Source: Bacteroidota bacterium
GTDB lineage: Bacteria; Bacteroidota; Bacteroidia; Bacteroidales; Paludibacteraceae
Assembly (NCBI GenBank): GCA_030706465.1
Contig: JAUZOM010000005.1
Coordinates: 1 to 51,465 of the forward strand
Direction of reading: 5' to 3'
DNA length: 51,465 bases
Shown here: positions 16,539 to 25,564 of the stretch, piece after piece
Layout: each line of letters starts with the position of its first letter
Position numbering within the stretch: position 1 is the first letter of the stretch
Notes under the pieces: generated by a model
Seen by the model: only the letters and a program-made list of their open reading frames with translations
The model's database searches: none
Told to the model about the DNA's origin: nothing
Program-made: the position numbers and the translations under genes

Positions 16539-17870
16539 ATGAACCTACCCGAAAACTTTGTTAAACGGACCTCCAATCTATTAGGAAACGAATTCCAGTA
16601 TTTGAAAAAAGCACTCGAAGAGGCCGCTCCAACAAGCATACGGGTTAATAATAAAATAGATTATCACCCGTCAACGGAGCGAGTTCCCTGGTGTGATAGC
16701 GGCTATTATTTAAACGAGCGCCCGCTCTTTACTGCCGACCCTCTTTTTCATGCCGGAGTCTATTATGTTCAGGAAGCAAGTTCCATGTTTCTGTATCAGG
16801 CAGTGAGACAACATTTCCCTCATGCGCAAACCGTCCTCGATCTATGTGCGGCTCCCGGGGGTAAATCTACGCTTTTAACGCAGGCTTTACCCGAGAGCAG
16901 TTTGTTGGTAAGCAACGAAATAGTCCGTTCACGTGCTTATATTTTGGCTGAGAATCTTATAAAATGGGGGAATGCAAATATCGTTGTCACGAATAACGAA
17001 CCTAAAGACTTCGCCTTATTGTCCGGATATTTTGATGCACTGGTGGTGGATGCACCCTGTTCGGGAGAGGGAATGTTTAGAAAAGATTCAGGAGCAATTC
17101 AAGAATGGTCGGAATATAATGTAACTTTGTGCGCGGCCCGCCAACGTGAAATTGTCAGTTCTGTCTGGGATAGCTTAAAAACAGAAGGTATTTTAGTATA
17201 CAGCACCTGTACATTCAACCGGGAGGAAAATGAAGAAAATGCACGATGGATTTGTGAAGAACTGGGTGCTGACTTGTTAACTTTGGACTTAAATGGCAAT
17301 CAGGCAATTACCACTACCGATTTTGGATACCGGTTTTATCCACACAAAACAAAAGGAGAGGGATTCTTTCTGACTGTACTGAGAAAAAATTCCGGGGGGC
17401 ATTCCGTTCATAAGAATAAAAGAGATGACAAAAAAAACATAAAACCTGTAACAAAAAGCAATGTTTCTACGTTTTCATTGATAGAATCCGATCGTTGGAT
17501 CATTTATCCGGAAGATAATTTACTAAAAGCGTATGATAAAAATCGTTTGAATGATTTCTTATTTCTGAATAAACAGTTGAAATGCATGCATTCCGGTTTA
17601 TTGTTGGGAGAACAAAAAGGGACTTCTTTTATTCCTTCTCCAAGCATTGCCTTATCGAAGAAACTGGACAAGTACAGCGTAGAAACTGCAGAAGTGGACT
17701 ATCGGACTGCAATTTCCTTTTTAAAGAAAGAAAGCATTCTGCTGCCCGAATCATCCAAAGGATATATTCTGATTAGCTATAAGGGACAAGCTTTGGGCTG
17801 GGTCAAGAATTTAGGGAACAGGACGAATAACTTATACCCCCAAGAATGGCGCATAAGAATGAAACTATGA
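16539..17870 (+). CDS. RsmF/NOL1-NOP2-Sun family 16S rRNA m5C methyltransferase
   Basis: 443 residues. The Rossmann-fold SAM site is LDLCAAPGGKS (101-110). Motif IV is VDAPCSGEGMFRKD with Cys174, and motif VI YSTCTFNREENEE has Cys224. The two cysteines are the covalent catalyst and the release residue of RNA m5C methyltransferases. GEGMFRKD after the PCS motif is characteristic of the RsmF (YebU) branch, which modifies C1407 of 16S rRNA in E. coli. A C-terminal RsmF-like/PUA-type region (about 300-443) contains GYILISYKGQALGWVKNLGN. The start at 16539 is 16 bp after the HIT gene. Confidence 0.92.
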   Translation: MNLPENFVKRTSNLLGNEFQYLKKALEEAAPTSIRVNNKIDYHPSTERVPWCDSGYYLNERPLFTADPLFHAGVYYVQEASSMFLYQAVRQHFPHAQTVLDLCAAPGGKSTLLTQALPESSLLVSNEIVRSRAYILAENLIKWGNANIVVTNNEPKDFALLSGYFDALVVDAPCSGEGMFRKDSGAIQEWSEYNVTLCAARQREIVSSVWDSLKTEGILVYSTCTFNREENEENARWICEELGADLLTLDLNGNQAITTTDFGYRFYPHKTKGEGFFLTVLRKNSGGHSVHKNKRDDKKNIKPVTKSNVSTFSLIESDRWIIYPEDNLLKAYDKNRLNDFLFLNKQLKCMHSGLLLGEQKGTSFIPSPSIALSKKLDKYSVETAEVDYRTAISFLKKESILLPESSKGYILISYKGQALGWVKNLGNRTNNLYPQEWRIRMKL

Positions 17871-17910
17871 TGAGTGGCGTGATTAATCGAACAAACAGAA
17901 ATTATTAAAA

Positions 17911-18657
17911 ATGAAACTTCTTTTTCTGGGTACAGGAACATCAACGGGAGTGCCTCAAATTGGCTGTCCATGTAACACCTGCCAATCTTCGGACAGCAAG
18001 GATAAAAGATTAAGAGCCTCTATCCTGATAACTGAAGGCAGCACGCAGCTATTGATCGACTGCGGACCCGATTTGCGTCAGCAATTACTTACCAATAACA
18101 TAGATTCTGTTTCTGCAATATTACTTACCCATGAACATTACGATCATGTAGGGGGCTTGGATGATGTAAGGCCACTGGGTGAAATGCAATTGTATGCCGA
18201 GAAAAGGGTTTTATCAATTATTCAACGAAATATGCCGTATTGCTTTGGTGATAAAAAATATCCGGGAGTACCTGCTATCCATTTACATGAAATTCAGGAA
18301 GATGCTTTCTTCATAGAACATATCGGGATACAACCCATCAGGGTAATGCATGCTAAACTTCCGATACTGGGATTCAGAGTAGGAAAAGTTGCTTATCTAA
18401 CAGATATAAAAACCATTGAAGAACGCTCGATTGAGAAACTTCAGGATCTGGATGTATTGGTAATGAACGCGCTCAGGTTAAACAACCACATTTCGCATTT
18501 ATCGTTAAATGAAGCCATAGAGATTGCGCTTAGAATTGGAGCACGTCAAACCTATTTTACCCATATGAGTCATGATATTGGGCTGCACAAAGCCGTGAAT
18601 GAAGCATTGCCTGAAAGCATGCAACTTGCTTACGATGGCTTGCAAATAAATATTTAA
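17911..18657 (+). CDS. PhnP-like metallo-beta-lactamase-fold phosphodiesterase
   Basis: 248 residues. The metal-binding motif THEHYDHVGG (His74, His76, Asp78, His79) defines the metallo-beta-lactamase fold. The N-terminus MKLLFLGTGTSTGVPQIGCPCNTC carries a Cys cluster like the extra zinc site of PhnP (phosphoribosyl cyclic phosphate phosphodiesterase). A later AYLTDIK motif and C-terminal HMSHD supply further metal ligands. No phn (C-P lyase) genes are nearby, so a role in phosphonate use is not implied; cyclic nucleotide-like phosphodiesters are plausible substrates. It lies 40 bp after the methyltransferase gene. Confidence 0.85.
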   Translation: MKLLFLGTGTSTGVPQIGCPCNTCQSSDSKDKRLRASILITEGSTQLLIDCGPDLRQQLLTNNIDSVSAILLTHEHYDHVGGLDDVRPLGEMQLYAEKRVLSIIQRNMPYCFGDKKYPGVPAIHLHEIQEDAFFIEHIGIQPIRVMHAKLPILGFRVGKVAYLTDIKTIEERSIEKLQDLDVLVMNALRLNNHISHLSLNEAIEIALRIGARQTYFTHMSHDIGLHKAVNEALPESMQLAYDGLQINI

Positions 18658-18700
18658 AATAAAATAGGATTCATTTTATAAATAAGGAAAACTTCCGATT

Positions 18701-19747
18701 ATGAATATATACAAACTAAAACTCCTGCTGCTGGCTACCGGAGCTGTTTTCTTTACTTCCTGTACCAGTTTATTATATACCTCGCTCGATGTGCTACGTC
18801 CGGCTAACGTAGCCTTTGCCACAGATGCAAATGATTTGCTTATCGTAAACAATACGGTTAACCAACCGGCAGAATATGGACATAGGAACGAATTGATCAA
18901 TGAAGTTCCTAAAAACGTATTAATAAAAACCGATAGTATGGCCATATTTTGTTTAGGGGCATTAACCGATGATCTGGAAGGAAAAGATTTTTTTTCATCG
19001 GTTCAACTGAATCCGAATACAATTAATCAAGAAAACGATTTCTTTAAATCTTCTCAACTCAATGACGAGACGGTTAAGAATTTATGTTTGGCAAATCACG
19101 TTAATGTTGTTCTATCACTTGATAAAATAAAAGTAGATGATGATTTGATTGAAAATTACCTGCCAGAAAGCAGTACTTTTTTATCTACCTTAGAGCTTAA
19201 GTTCGAAACATCCTGGAGCATCCATTATTTGAATAAACAGGAGGTTACTTCCGTTCAATATAACGACACGGTGTTTTGGGAATCTGAGTCGTACAATCGA
19301 AAGAAGGCCATTAGTGATCTTCCCAACCGTGAAGACGCATTGGTAGATGGAGCATTGACAGTCGGTCATAAAGCCGTAAATCGTTTTGTTCCGTATTGGG
19401 ATAAAGTGGATCGATACTTTTTTAACCCTCGCAATAAAATAATGAAACAAGGCATGGATTCGGTCTATGTAAAGAACTGGAAAGCTGCCATTAATTTATG
19501 GGAAAGCGAACTTAATAAGACAAAAAGCAACTGGATTCAGGCACAGGCAGCCAATAATATCGCCATTGGATATGAAATAACAGGCGATCTGGACAAAGCG
19601 CTGGAATATGCTACAAAAGCTTATTACAGCGTTGGTAAAATGACGATTGTAGATTATCAATCGTTTGTCCGGTTATCGGATTACCTGAATGAATTAACAC
19701 AACGAAAGAAGGAACTGGATATTTTAAAGAAACAATTAGGTGAATGA
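18701..19747 (+). CDS. DUF6340-family lipoprotein with C-terminal TPR-like helices
   Basis: 348 residues. Signal peptide with lipobox FTSC (Cys21) marks a lipoprotein. The middle is a beta-rich domain of unknown function containing NVVLSLDKIKVDDD and a WSIHYLNKQEV segment. From about 245 on, helices in tetratricopeptide style follow: WKAAINLWESEL, then AQAANNIAIGYEITGDLDKALEYATKAYY. Proteins of this build occur across Bacteroidales and are called DUF6340; no function is established as far as I know. It lies between the PhnP-like and DUF4301 genes in one run. Confidence 0.75.
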   Translation: MNIYKLKLLLLATGAVFFTSCTSLLYTSLDVLRPANVAFATDANDLLIVNNTVNQPAEYGHRNELINEVPKNVLIKTDSMAIFCLGALTDDLEGKDFFSSVQLNPNTINQENDFFKSSQLNDETVKNLCLANHVNVVLSLDKIKVDDDLIENYLPESSTFLSTLELKFETSWSIHYLNKQEVTSVQYNDTVFWESESYNRKKAISDLPNREDALVDGALTVGHKAVNRFVPYWDKVDRYFFNPRNKIMKQGMDSVYVKNWKAAINLWESELNKTKSNWIQAQAANNIAIGYEITGDLDKALEYATKAYYSVGKMTIVDYQSFVRLSDYLNELTQRKKELDILKKQLGE

Positions 19748-19782
19748 TCCACTATTTATAATTTATAATATATTTCAAAAAA

Positions 19783-21303
19783 ATGCTAACACAAACCGAT
19801 GAAGAGATCCTGAAAAAGAGAGGGATCACAACCAGCCAGATTGAAGAACAACTTAAGTCATTTGTAAATGGATTTCCTTTTTTAGAAATTCGTAGTGCAG
19901 CCGAACCAGGGAAAGGAATTGTCCTTGTCCAAAAAGAAGAAATTCCAGTTCTATTGAACCAATGGGATGAATATCTGCAAACAGATGCCTCCATCCTAAA
20001 GTTTGTTCCGGCTTCGGGAGCTGCCAGCCGAATGTTCAAAGATCTTTTTAGCTTTCTGGAAGGGCAGAACGATGTACCGGGCAATGACTTTGAAAATAAG
20101 TTCTTCAACGAAATAGAAAAATTCGCTTTTTTTGGAGATCTGAACAAGGTTTGCATTAAAAATAACGGAATGTCAATCGATGAACTGATAATAAACAAAC
20201 AATATAAAACTATTGTCGAAAACTTATTACTCGGAAAAGGATTGAATTATGGCTCACTCCCGAAGGGATTGTTGAAGTTTCACTCCTACCCTTCCGAAGT
20301 TCGTACGCCCATGCAGGAACATTTAGTCGAAGGAGCTCTGTATGCTGCCAGCGATTCAGGAAAAGTAAACATTCATTTCACGGTATCGAAAGAGCACCGT
20401 GTCTTGTTCGAAAAACATTTTGCTGAATCAATCTCCCAATTTGAAAAAAGCTACAAGGTGCAATATCATGTTAGTTTCTCGGAACAAAAGCCTTACACCG
20501 ATACGATTGCGGCTGATGAAAACAACGAACCTTTCCGTGATAAAAACGGTGAGCCGGTATTTCGTCCGGGAGGACACGGTGCTTTGATTGAAAACCTGAA
20601 CGACCTGGATGGTGACATCATTTTCATTAAAAACATTGATAACGTAGTCCCCGATTCGTTGAAAGAGAGCACTATTACCTACAAAAAAGTCATAGCAGGT
20701 CTACTGGTGAACTTACAGAAACAAAGTTTCGCTTATTTGTCTGAACTGGAAAAAGGATCAGTTTCTAAAGCTAAGTTGGAAGAAATAGCTCAATTCTGTG
20801 AAAGACGGCTCAACAATTATCATCCCAATTTGCAGGCTATGCCGGAGAACGAATTACAAAAATATCTTTATACCAAATTAAACCGCCCGATCCGGGTTTG
20901 CGGTATGGTGAAAAATGTGGGAGAACCCGGTGGAGGACCATTCCTAACAGTAAATGCCGATGGAACTGTGTCTCCGCAAATTCTTGAAAGTTCGCAGATT
21001 AATATGGCCAATCCGAAAGATAAAGCCATCATGATGAACTCAACACACTTTAATCCCGTGGATTTGGTTTGTGGTGTAAAAGATTACCAGGGGAATAAAT
21101 TCAATTTAATTCAACATGTGGATAAAAATACAGGCTTCATTTCCTTGAAATCAAAAAACGGGAAAGAGCTTAAAGCCCTTGAACTTCCCGGACTCTGGAA
21201 CGGTGCTATGAGTGACTGGAATACCATTTTTGTGGAAGTACCGATTGATACATTCAATCCGGTGAAAACGGTGAATGATTTACTCAGGCCTCAACATCAA
21301 TAA
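19783..21303 (+). CDS. DUF4301 protein, nucleotidyltransferase-like motifs
   Basis: 506 residues, cytoplasmic. It is recognisable as the Bacteroidetes DUF4301 family. VPASGAASRMFKDL (75-88) resembles the G-x-G-T-R-(L/M) nucleotide-binding loop of sugar-nucleotide pyrophosphorylases. GGHGALIENLNDL (from about 263) and DIIFIKNIDNV resemble the Gly-rich uridine-binding and V-D-N motifs of UDP-GlcNAc/UDP-glucose pyrophosphorylases. A further block, CGMVKNVGEPGGGPF, is a strong conserved Gly loop. A role in activating a sugar or related compound is inferred; no substrate can be named. A long terminator follows directly. Confidence 0.8.
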   Translation: MLTQTDEEILKKRGITTSQIEEQLKSFVNGFPFLEIRSAAEPGKGIVLVQKEEIPVLLNQWDEYLQTDASILKFVPASGAASRMFKDLFSFLEGQNDVPGNDFENKFFNEIEKFAFFGDLNKVCIKNNGMSIDELIINKQYKTIVENLLLGKGLNYGSLPKGLLKFHSYPSEVRTPMQEHLVEGALYAASDSGKVNIHFTVSKEHRVLFEKHFAESISQFEKSYKVQYHVSFSEQKPYTDTIAADENNEPFRDKNGEPVFRPGGHGALIENLNDLDGDIIFIKNIDNVVPDSLKESTITYKKVIAGLLVNLQKQSFAYLSELEKGSVSKAKLEEIAQFCERRLNNYHPNLQAMPENELQKYLYTKLNRPIRVCGMVKNVGEPGGGPFLTVNADGTVSPQILESSQINMANPKDKAIMMNSTHFNPVDLVCGVKDYQGNKFNLIQHVDKNTGFISLKSKNGKELKALELPGLWNGAMSDWNTIFVEVPIDTFNPVKTVNDLLRPQHQ

Positions 21304-21321
21304 AATAAACCTATTTTAAAG

Positions 21322-21371
21322 TTGAAAACAAAATTGCCGTTCAGAAATCTGAACGGCAATTTTGTTTTCAA
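21322..21371 (+). terminator. Terminator after the DUF4301 gene (perfect inverted repeat)
   Basis: A perfect 24-bp inverted repeat centred on 21346/21347 (core TTGCCGTTCAGA / TCTGAACGGCAA), with A- and T-rich outer parts. It starts 18 bp after the stop. It ends the plus-strand run and may also serve the minus-strand cyclophilin gene. Confidence 0.85.
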
Positions 21372-21593
21372 AGCTTTGCTTTTTTCCGCTACTTGTTCCT
21401 GTACAAAAAGAACCGATTTTCTTTTATTTCAACTTACGAAGATTGATTTGGCTCAAAGTCCGGAAACAAATCAAGACGGAACAAATCATCATAAATACCT
21501 TTTTTCTTGAATAAGTCCTCCCTGGTGTGATTTTAAGCATCAGGGATTAGCCATTCTTTATCTTTCTTTTATCAAATCAAAGACCAGATTCTA

Positions 21594-22415
21594 TTATTTA
21601 ACCACTTCAGCTTTCATCACTTTTATATCTTCCATCGGTCTGTCATTACGACCTGTTGTTGTTTTCGATATTTTTTCTACGATATCCAATCCTTCCGTTA
21701 CTTCGCCAAATACCGTGTATTCCCCATCTAAATGAGGTGTTCCTCCGATAGTTTTATAATCAGCACGTTGTTGTGCAGTTAATTTGTATGTTGGATTCTT
21801 TTCCATTTTCTTATGCACAATATCCAATATGGAATCACGTAAGGCATCCAGTTTGGGTTGGCTGCGTTCCAACCGGTATTTCTTTGCCTCGTTCTGCCTG
21901 TCTTTTAGTATTTCCCGGAATAATTTACCTTCCAGTTTCCGTTTATTTCCATTTTCAATGCTGTCCAATGCCTGGTCGGAGAAGATTTTTCCTTCTACAA
22001 TATAAAACTGACATCCGGAAGATGCTTTCAGGGGATTAGTCTGGTCACCCTGACGAGCGGCTGCCAATGCACCGCGCTTATGATAATACTTCGGATAAAT
22101 GATTTCAGCAGGAATCGTATACCCGACGTCTCCCTCACCCAGTAAAGCTCCGGGCTTTGCATTCTTTGAACCGGGATCGCCGGCCTGAATCATAAAACCG
22201 GCAATAACCCGGTGAAATAAAACCCCGTTATAAAATCCTTCTTTAACCAGTTTCATAAAATTAGCATGATGTTTGGTTGTTTCGGGGTATAACTTCACGG
22301 TTATGTCCCCATAGGTAGTTTCAAAACGAATCTGGGTACCTGTACTTTTCTTTCCTGCACACGAATCTGACATAATAAGCAAAACAATTAAAACTATAAC
22401 GATACTTTTTCCCAT
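21594..22415 (-). CDS. Peptidyl-prolyl cis-trans isomerase, cyclophilin type, lipoprotein
   Basis: 273 residues. An N-terminal hydrophobic segment ends in MSDSC (Cys19), a lipobox, so the enzyme is exported and lipid-anchored. The cyclophilin core is plain: FETTYGDITVKLYP, FHRVIAGFMIQAGDP (catalytic Arg69), SSGCQFYIVEG, and GGTPHLDGEYTVFGEVTEGLDIV. A highly charged helical insert of about 70 residues (about 145-215) sits between the last two blocks, longer than in compact cyclophilins; similar inserts occur in other Bacteroidetes members as I recall. It should help fold periplasmic or outer-membrane proteins. Transcribed alone and divergent from the symporter gene. Confidence 0.93.
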   Translation of the reverse strand: MGKSIVIVLIVLLIMSDSCAGKKSTGTQIRFETTYGDITVKLYPETTKHHANFMKLVKEGFYNGVLFHRVIAGFMIQAGDPGSKNAKPGALLGEGDVGYTIPAEIIYPKYYHKRGALAAARQGDQTNPLKASSGCQFYIVEGKIFSDQALDSIENGNKRKLEGKLFREILKDRQNEAKKYRLERSQPKLDALRDSILDIVHKKMEKNPTYKLTAQQRADYKTIGGTPHLDGEYTVFGEVTEGLDIVEKISKTTTGRNDRPMEDIKVMKAEVVK

Positions 22416-22544
22416 TTCACCCTACGATTAAATTAAACAATAAAATCAATTTGACCTAAGCAGGGCAAAAGTACAAAAATTCAGGCTGAAGGGGAAAGTT
22501 TTCTGGTAATTTGCTGAAATGCCCATTCACGTGCATTAATTTTA

Positions 22545-22552
22545 TATATTTG
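22545..22552 (+). promoter_or_regulatory. -7 box before the BASS-family transporter gene
   Basis: TATATTTG fits TAnnTTTG. Transcription would begin near 22558, which excludes an in-frame GTG at 22555 and supports the ATG at 22582. No clear -33 TTTG at the usual distance. Confidence 0.6.
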
Positions 22553-22581
22553 CAGTGTTAAAAAAGCAGACCCTGAATAGC

Positions 22582-23529
22582 ATGTATGAAGCCTTAAAAC
22601 AACTTGACCCTATCCGAATTAATTTCTCAGCATCCGGCATGCATATTATTAATATTATTCTGAGTTTTATCATGTTCGGAGTAGCATTAGGGATCAAGCC
22701 CCACCAATTTAAAGAATTATTTAAAGAACCAAAAACCTATCTGATAGGACTCTTCGGGCATTTAGTTGCTCTGCCATGCATAACTTTTTTGCTCGTAGTT
22801 GCATTCAGCTCGTATATTACACCCACCATTGCCATGGGAATGTTCTTGGTAGCTGCCTGTCCGGGAGGAAATATCTCCAACTTCATGACTTCCTATGCTA
22901 AAGGAAACACCGAGTTATCCGTCGGCCTCAGCGCAAGTACCACCTTGTTGGCAACTATCTCGACTCCTTTCAACTTTGCTTTTTGGGGAGGTTTGTATCT
23001 CCGGTTCATCAGCACGAAAGGCGGTCATCTGTTACAACCGTTGCAAATTGATAATTTGCAGATGTTCGAAACGGTATTTATTTTATTAGGAATCCCCTTA
23101 GTATTAGGAATCTTTTTTGCTAAAAATTTTCCATGCATCACTGAAAAATTAAAAAAACCGATCCAGTACCTTTCCATTGTTTTCTTTATTGTTATGGTGG
23201 TCCTGGCTTTTGCCAACAACTGGCATTTGTTTCTAAAATACATCTTCTATATCTTTTTTATCGTCTTAATTCACAACTTTCTGGCTTTCCTGACCGGATT
23301 TTCACTGGGCAGTATCTTTCATGTATCAAACCGCGACAGGAGGACGATAACCATTGAGATGGGGATTCAAAACTCGGGCCTTGGTTTAGTCCTGCTTTTT
23401 AATCCTAAAATTTTTCCACCCTCACTGGCTGTCGGGGGAATGCTTTTTATCACCGCCTGGTGGGGAATCTGGCATATCATTGCCGGGCTAAGCCTGTCAA
23501 CCTATTGGGCGCGACATCGGCCAAAATAA
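22582..23529 (+). CDS. Bile acid:sodium symporter (BASS) family transporter
   Basis: 315 residues from ATG 22582 (MYEALKQLDP). About nine hydrophobic segments are visible. Family motifs include VAACPGGNISNFMTSYAKGNTELS (the GGN...S sodium-site loop) and TIEMGIQNSGLGLVL (the E..xQN crossover). BASS proteins move bile acids, pyruvate, pantoate or other organic anions with sodium. The substrate cannot be told here; a bacterial member need not carry bile acids. The gene is 44 bp before the acyltransferase gene and probably cotranscribed with it. Confidence 0.88.
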   Translation: MYEALKQLDPIRINFSASGMHIINIILSFIMFGVALGIKPHQFKELFKEPKTYLIGLFGHLVALPCITFLLVVAFSSYITPTIAMGMFLVAACPGGNISNFMTSYAKGNTELSVGLSASTTLLATISTPFNFAFWGGLYLRFISTKGGHLLQPLQIDNLQMFETVFILLGIPLVLGIFFAKNFPCITEKLKKPIQYLSIVFFIVMVVLAFANNWHLFLKYIFYIFFIVLIHNFLAFLTGFSLGSIFHVSNRDRRTITIEMGIQNSGLGLVLLFNPKIFPPSLAVGGMLFITAWWGIWHIIAGLSLSTYWARHRPK

Positions 23530-23573
23530 TGCAGAGTTATTGAAATATTTTATCGTATAATAGTTTTTTGAAA

Positions 23574-24920
23574 ATGTCGAATATATCCGATTATCCTCTT
23601 TCATTCCGGTTAGTGAGAGATTATGTGGTTTGTACTTTCAAACGGTATTATGGCGAATATATCGTTGTCGGCAGGGAAAACATACCCGCTGGCTGTCCGG
23701 TAATCTTTGCCCCAAACCATATTAATGCCTTGATGGATGCCATAGCGGTGCATTCAATAGCTCCTTACAAGTTACCGGTTATATTTCTGGCCCGCGCCGA
23801 TCTCTTCAAAGACAAGACAGCCGCTAAACTTCTTAATTTTGTCAAAATACTACCGGCCTTCCGTATGCGCGATGGCATGGAAAACCTTGGTAAGAACAGT
23901 GAAGTCTTTGAACAATGTGTCGGGATACTTCATCAAAACAAAGGACTGGGTATCATGCCAGAAGGCAATCAGGGAGAAGAGCGGAAACTTAGGCCGTTGG
24001 TTAAAGGTATTTTTCGCATCGCGTTTACGGCCCAACAGCCGTATGGCACACAGCCGAAAGTGAAAATCATTCCTGTTGGCATTGATTACGGTGATTTGGT
24101 GAAATACGGAAAACATGTTATCATCAACATCGGCAAACCGATTGAGATATCGGAATATATGAAAAGTTACGGGGAGAATCCGGTTACTGCGACAAACGAT
24201 ATCCGCGAAAGGCTGACTGGTGCTTTAAACCGTTTATCGTTGGACCTGGCTTCCGCGAAACATTATAGCTGTTTCGAAACCGTTACGGCAGTTGCTAATT
24301 CTTCTTTCGTGGAAAAACTTCACTTTCCGGACAATACCGTCTACCGTTTTATAGCCCGCCAGGAAATTGCTAAAACTTTAGTGGCACTCGAAGAGAGTAA
24401 CCCCGAAAAAATCGACAGGCTGGAATCGCTTTGCAAAGAATACACCGGGTTATTGACTAAAGTAAACCTGCGCAATTGGGTTTTAGAACAAAAACCGTAT
24501 AGTATCCCGGCCATGTTGGTTGAAGGATTCAAGTTATTCTGGACAATACCTTTTTTCGTTTTCGGGTTCCTACTTAATTTTATCCCGTTCTTTCTTCCCG
24601 TCTACATACGTAAAAAGATTATTAAAGCCGAATATGAAGGCTTTTTTAGTTCGTTGCAATTTGGAATAGGGATTATTGCGTTTCCGGTTTTTTACCTCCT
24701 GCAGGCCATCCTGTTCTGTAGCCTGGCAAACGCGTCCTGGAAGCTAACACTGATATTTTTCTTTGTCCAATATCCGTTGGGCAAATGGGCCATTAAATGG
24801 AACAGGGAAGCCAAAAGATTCATGGCAAAACGAAGGTATTTAAAACTGCTTAGAAAGAAGTCAACCGACCTGGCCCGGGCACAAAGTGTACGTGAACAAA
24901 TTATAGGGATGATCCTGTAG
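23574..24920 (+). CDS. PlsC-type 1-acyl-glycerol-phosphate acyltransferase family protein
   Basis: 448 residues from ATG 23574; a TTG six bases upstream is less likely. The acyltransferase block I is APNHINALMDA (His48, Asp53 region). A later block MPEGNQGEERKLRPLVKG matches the PEG acceptor-binding block, and KVKIIPVGIDYG the block IV pattern. Two long hydrophobic segments near residues 315-385 anchor the C-terminal half, and a basic tail ends the protein. Such proteins acylate lysophosphatidate or related lipids at the inner membrane. At 448 residues it is longer than a housekeeping PlsC (about 240), so an additional or ornithine/glyco-lipid substrate is possible. Confidence 0.87.
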   Translation: MSNISDYPLSFRLVRDYVVCTFKRYYGEYIVVGRENIPAGCPVIFAPNHINALMDAIAVHSIAPYKLPVIFLARADLFKDKTAAKLLNFVKILPAFRMRDGMENLGKNSEVFEQCVGILHQNKGLGIMPEGNQGEERKLRPLVKGIFRIAFTAQQPYGTQPKVKIIPVGIDYGDLVKYGKHVIINIGKPIEISEYMKSYGENPVTATNDIRERLTGALNRLSLDLASAKHYSCFETVTAVANSSFVEKLHFPDNTVYRFIARQEIAKTLVALEESNPEKIDRLESLCKEYTGLLTKVNLRNWVLEQKPYSIPAMLVEGFKLFWTIPFFVFGFLLNFIPFFLPVYIRKKIIKAEYEGFFSSLQFGIGIIAFPVFYLLQAILFCSLANASWKLTLIFFFVQYPLGKWAIKWNREAKRFMAKRRYLKLLRKKSTDLARAQSVREQIIGMIL

Positions 24921-24989
24921 CAAAAATCCGGCAATCAGAAACTAAGCCGGTACCTTATTTCAAACTCTCAACAAACAAAAGAAGTGATT

Positions 24990-25088
24990 ATGAGGTACTC
25001 CATACAGGTTGCCGTATTTAGTGACGGAGTCATTCAATACCCGTGGTCATCACCTTTTAATATCCCGGACACCGGGACAAGCAACTGA
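24990..25088 (+). CDS. Possible small protein, 32 residues
   Basis: An ATG-to-TGA frame begins MRYSIQVAVFSDGVIQYP and ends with a Pro/Thr/Ser-rich tail. It sits 69 bp after the acyltransferase stop and 58 bp before a strong terminator, so it would be transcribed with that operon. There is no database support available to me and no distinctive domain. It may be chance. Confidence 0.2.
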   Translation: MRYSIQVAVFSDGVIQYPWSSPFNIPDTGTSN

Positions 25089-25145
25089 AATATACATTGC
25101 CACCTTCTTGTCTATGTTCAATTGCCAAGGTTAAGTTTGACTCCG

Positions 25146-25187
25146 AAAAAAGGAAGTAAACGGATATTCTCTGTTTACTTCCCTTTT
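25146..25187 (+). terminator. Terminator of the BASS-acyltransferase operon
   Basis: Perfect 10-bp stem GGAAGTAAAC (25152-25161) / GTTTACTTCC (25173-25182), extended by flanking A and T tracts. It lies 230 bp past the acyltransferase stop, so the mRNA has a long 3' tail or carries the possible small frame at 24990. Confidence 0.85.
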
Positions 25188-25419
25188 TGTGTCAAAGCTA
25201 TTTTTAAGTAATTGAAAATATAGATTGCCCGCCGTTATTTTTACTTCTTACTGGAAGAAAACCCATTCGCGTTCCATTTTTTCATTTGCTTGAGTAAACG
25301 ACAAGGATACATTCATCTGAATTTTCCGGATAGACTAAAAACAGCATAAAGTGGCATCTCTTTTTCAAAAGAGGAAGCATTCCCTGTCTGAGTGCAGTCT
25401 TATTTTAGTCTTATTTTAC

Positions 25420-25564
25420 TTTAGGTATAGAGGGGGTTCAGTTAGGGTTCAGTTAGGGTTCAGTTAGGGTTCAGTTAGGGTTCGGATAGGGTTTGGATAG
25501 GTAGACCTAACTGAACCCCCTCGAAACCCTCTCCATACTCCCGTTGAAATGTCTCCATACCTAA
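25420..25564. repeat. 11-bp periodic array with central dyad, array C
   Basis: After TTTAGGTATAGA the unit GGGTTCAGTTA repeats four to five times, then drifts to GGGTTCGGATA and GGGTTTGGATA. Near TAGGTAGACCTA (25498-25509) the orientation flips to CTAACTGAACCCCC and CGAAACCCTC. It ends with TACCTAA (25558-25564), inverse to the start. Architecture is the same as array A. Confidence 0.85.

Noticed and set aside
21322-21510. 62-codon plus-strand frame after the DUF4301 gene
   Set aside because: It starts inside a perfect terminator palindrome and has low-quality composition.
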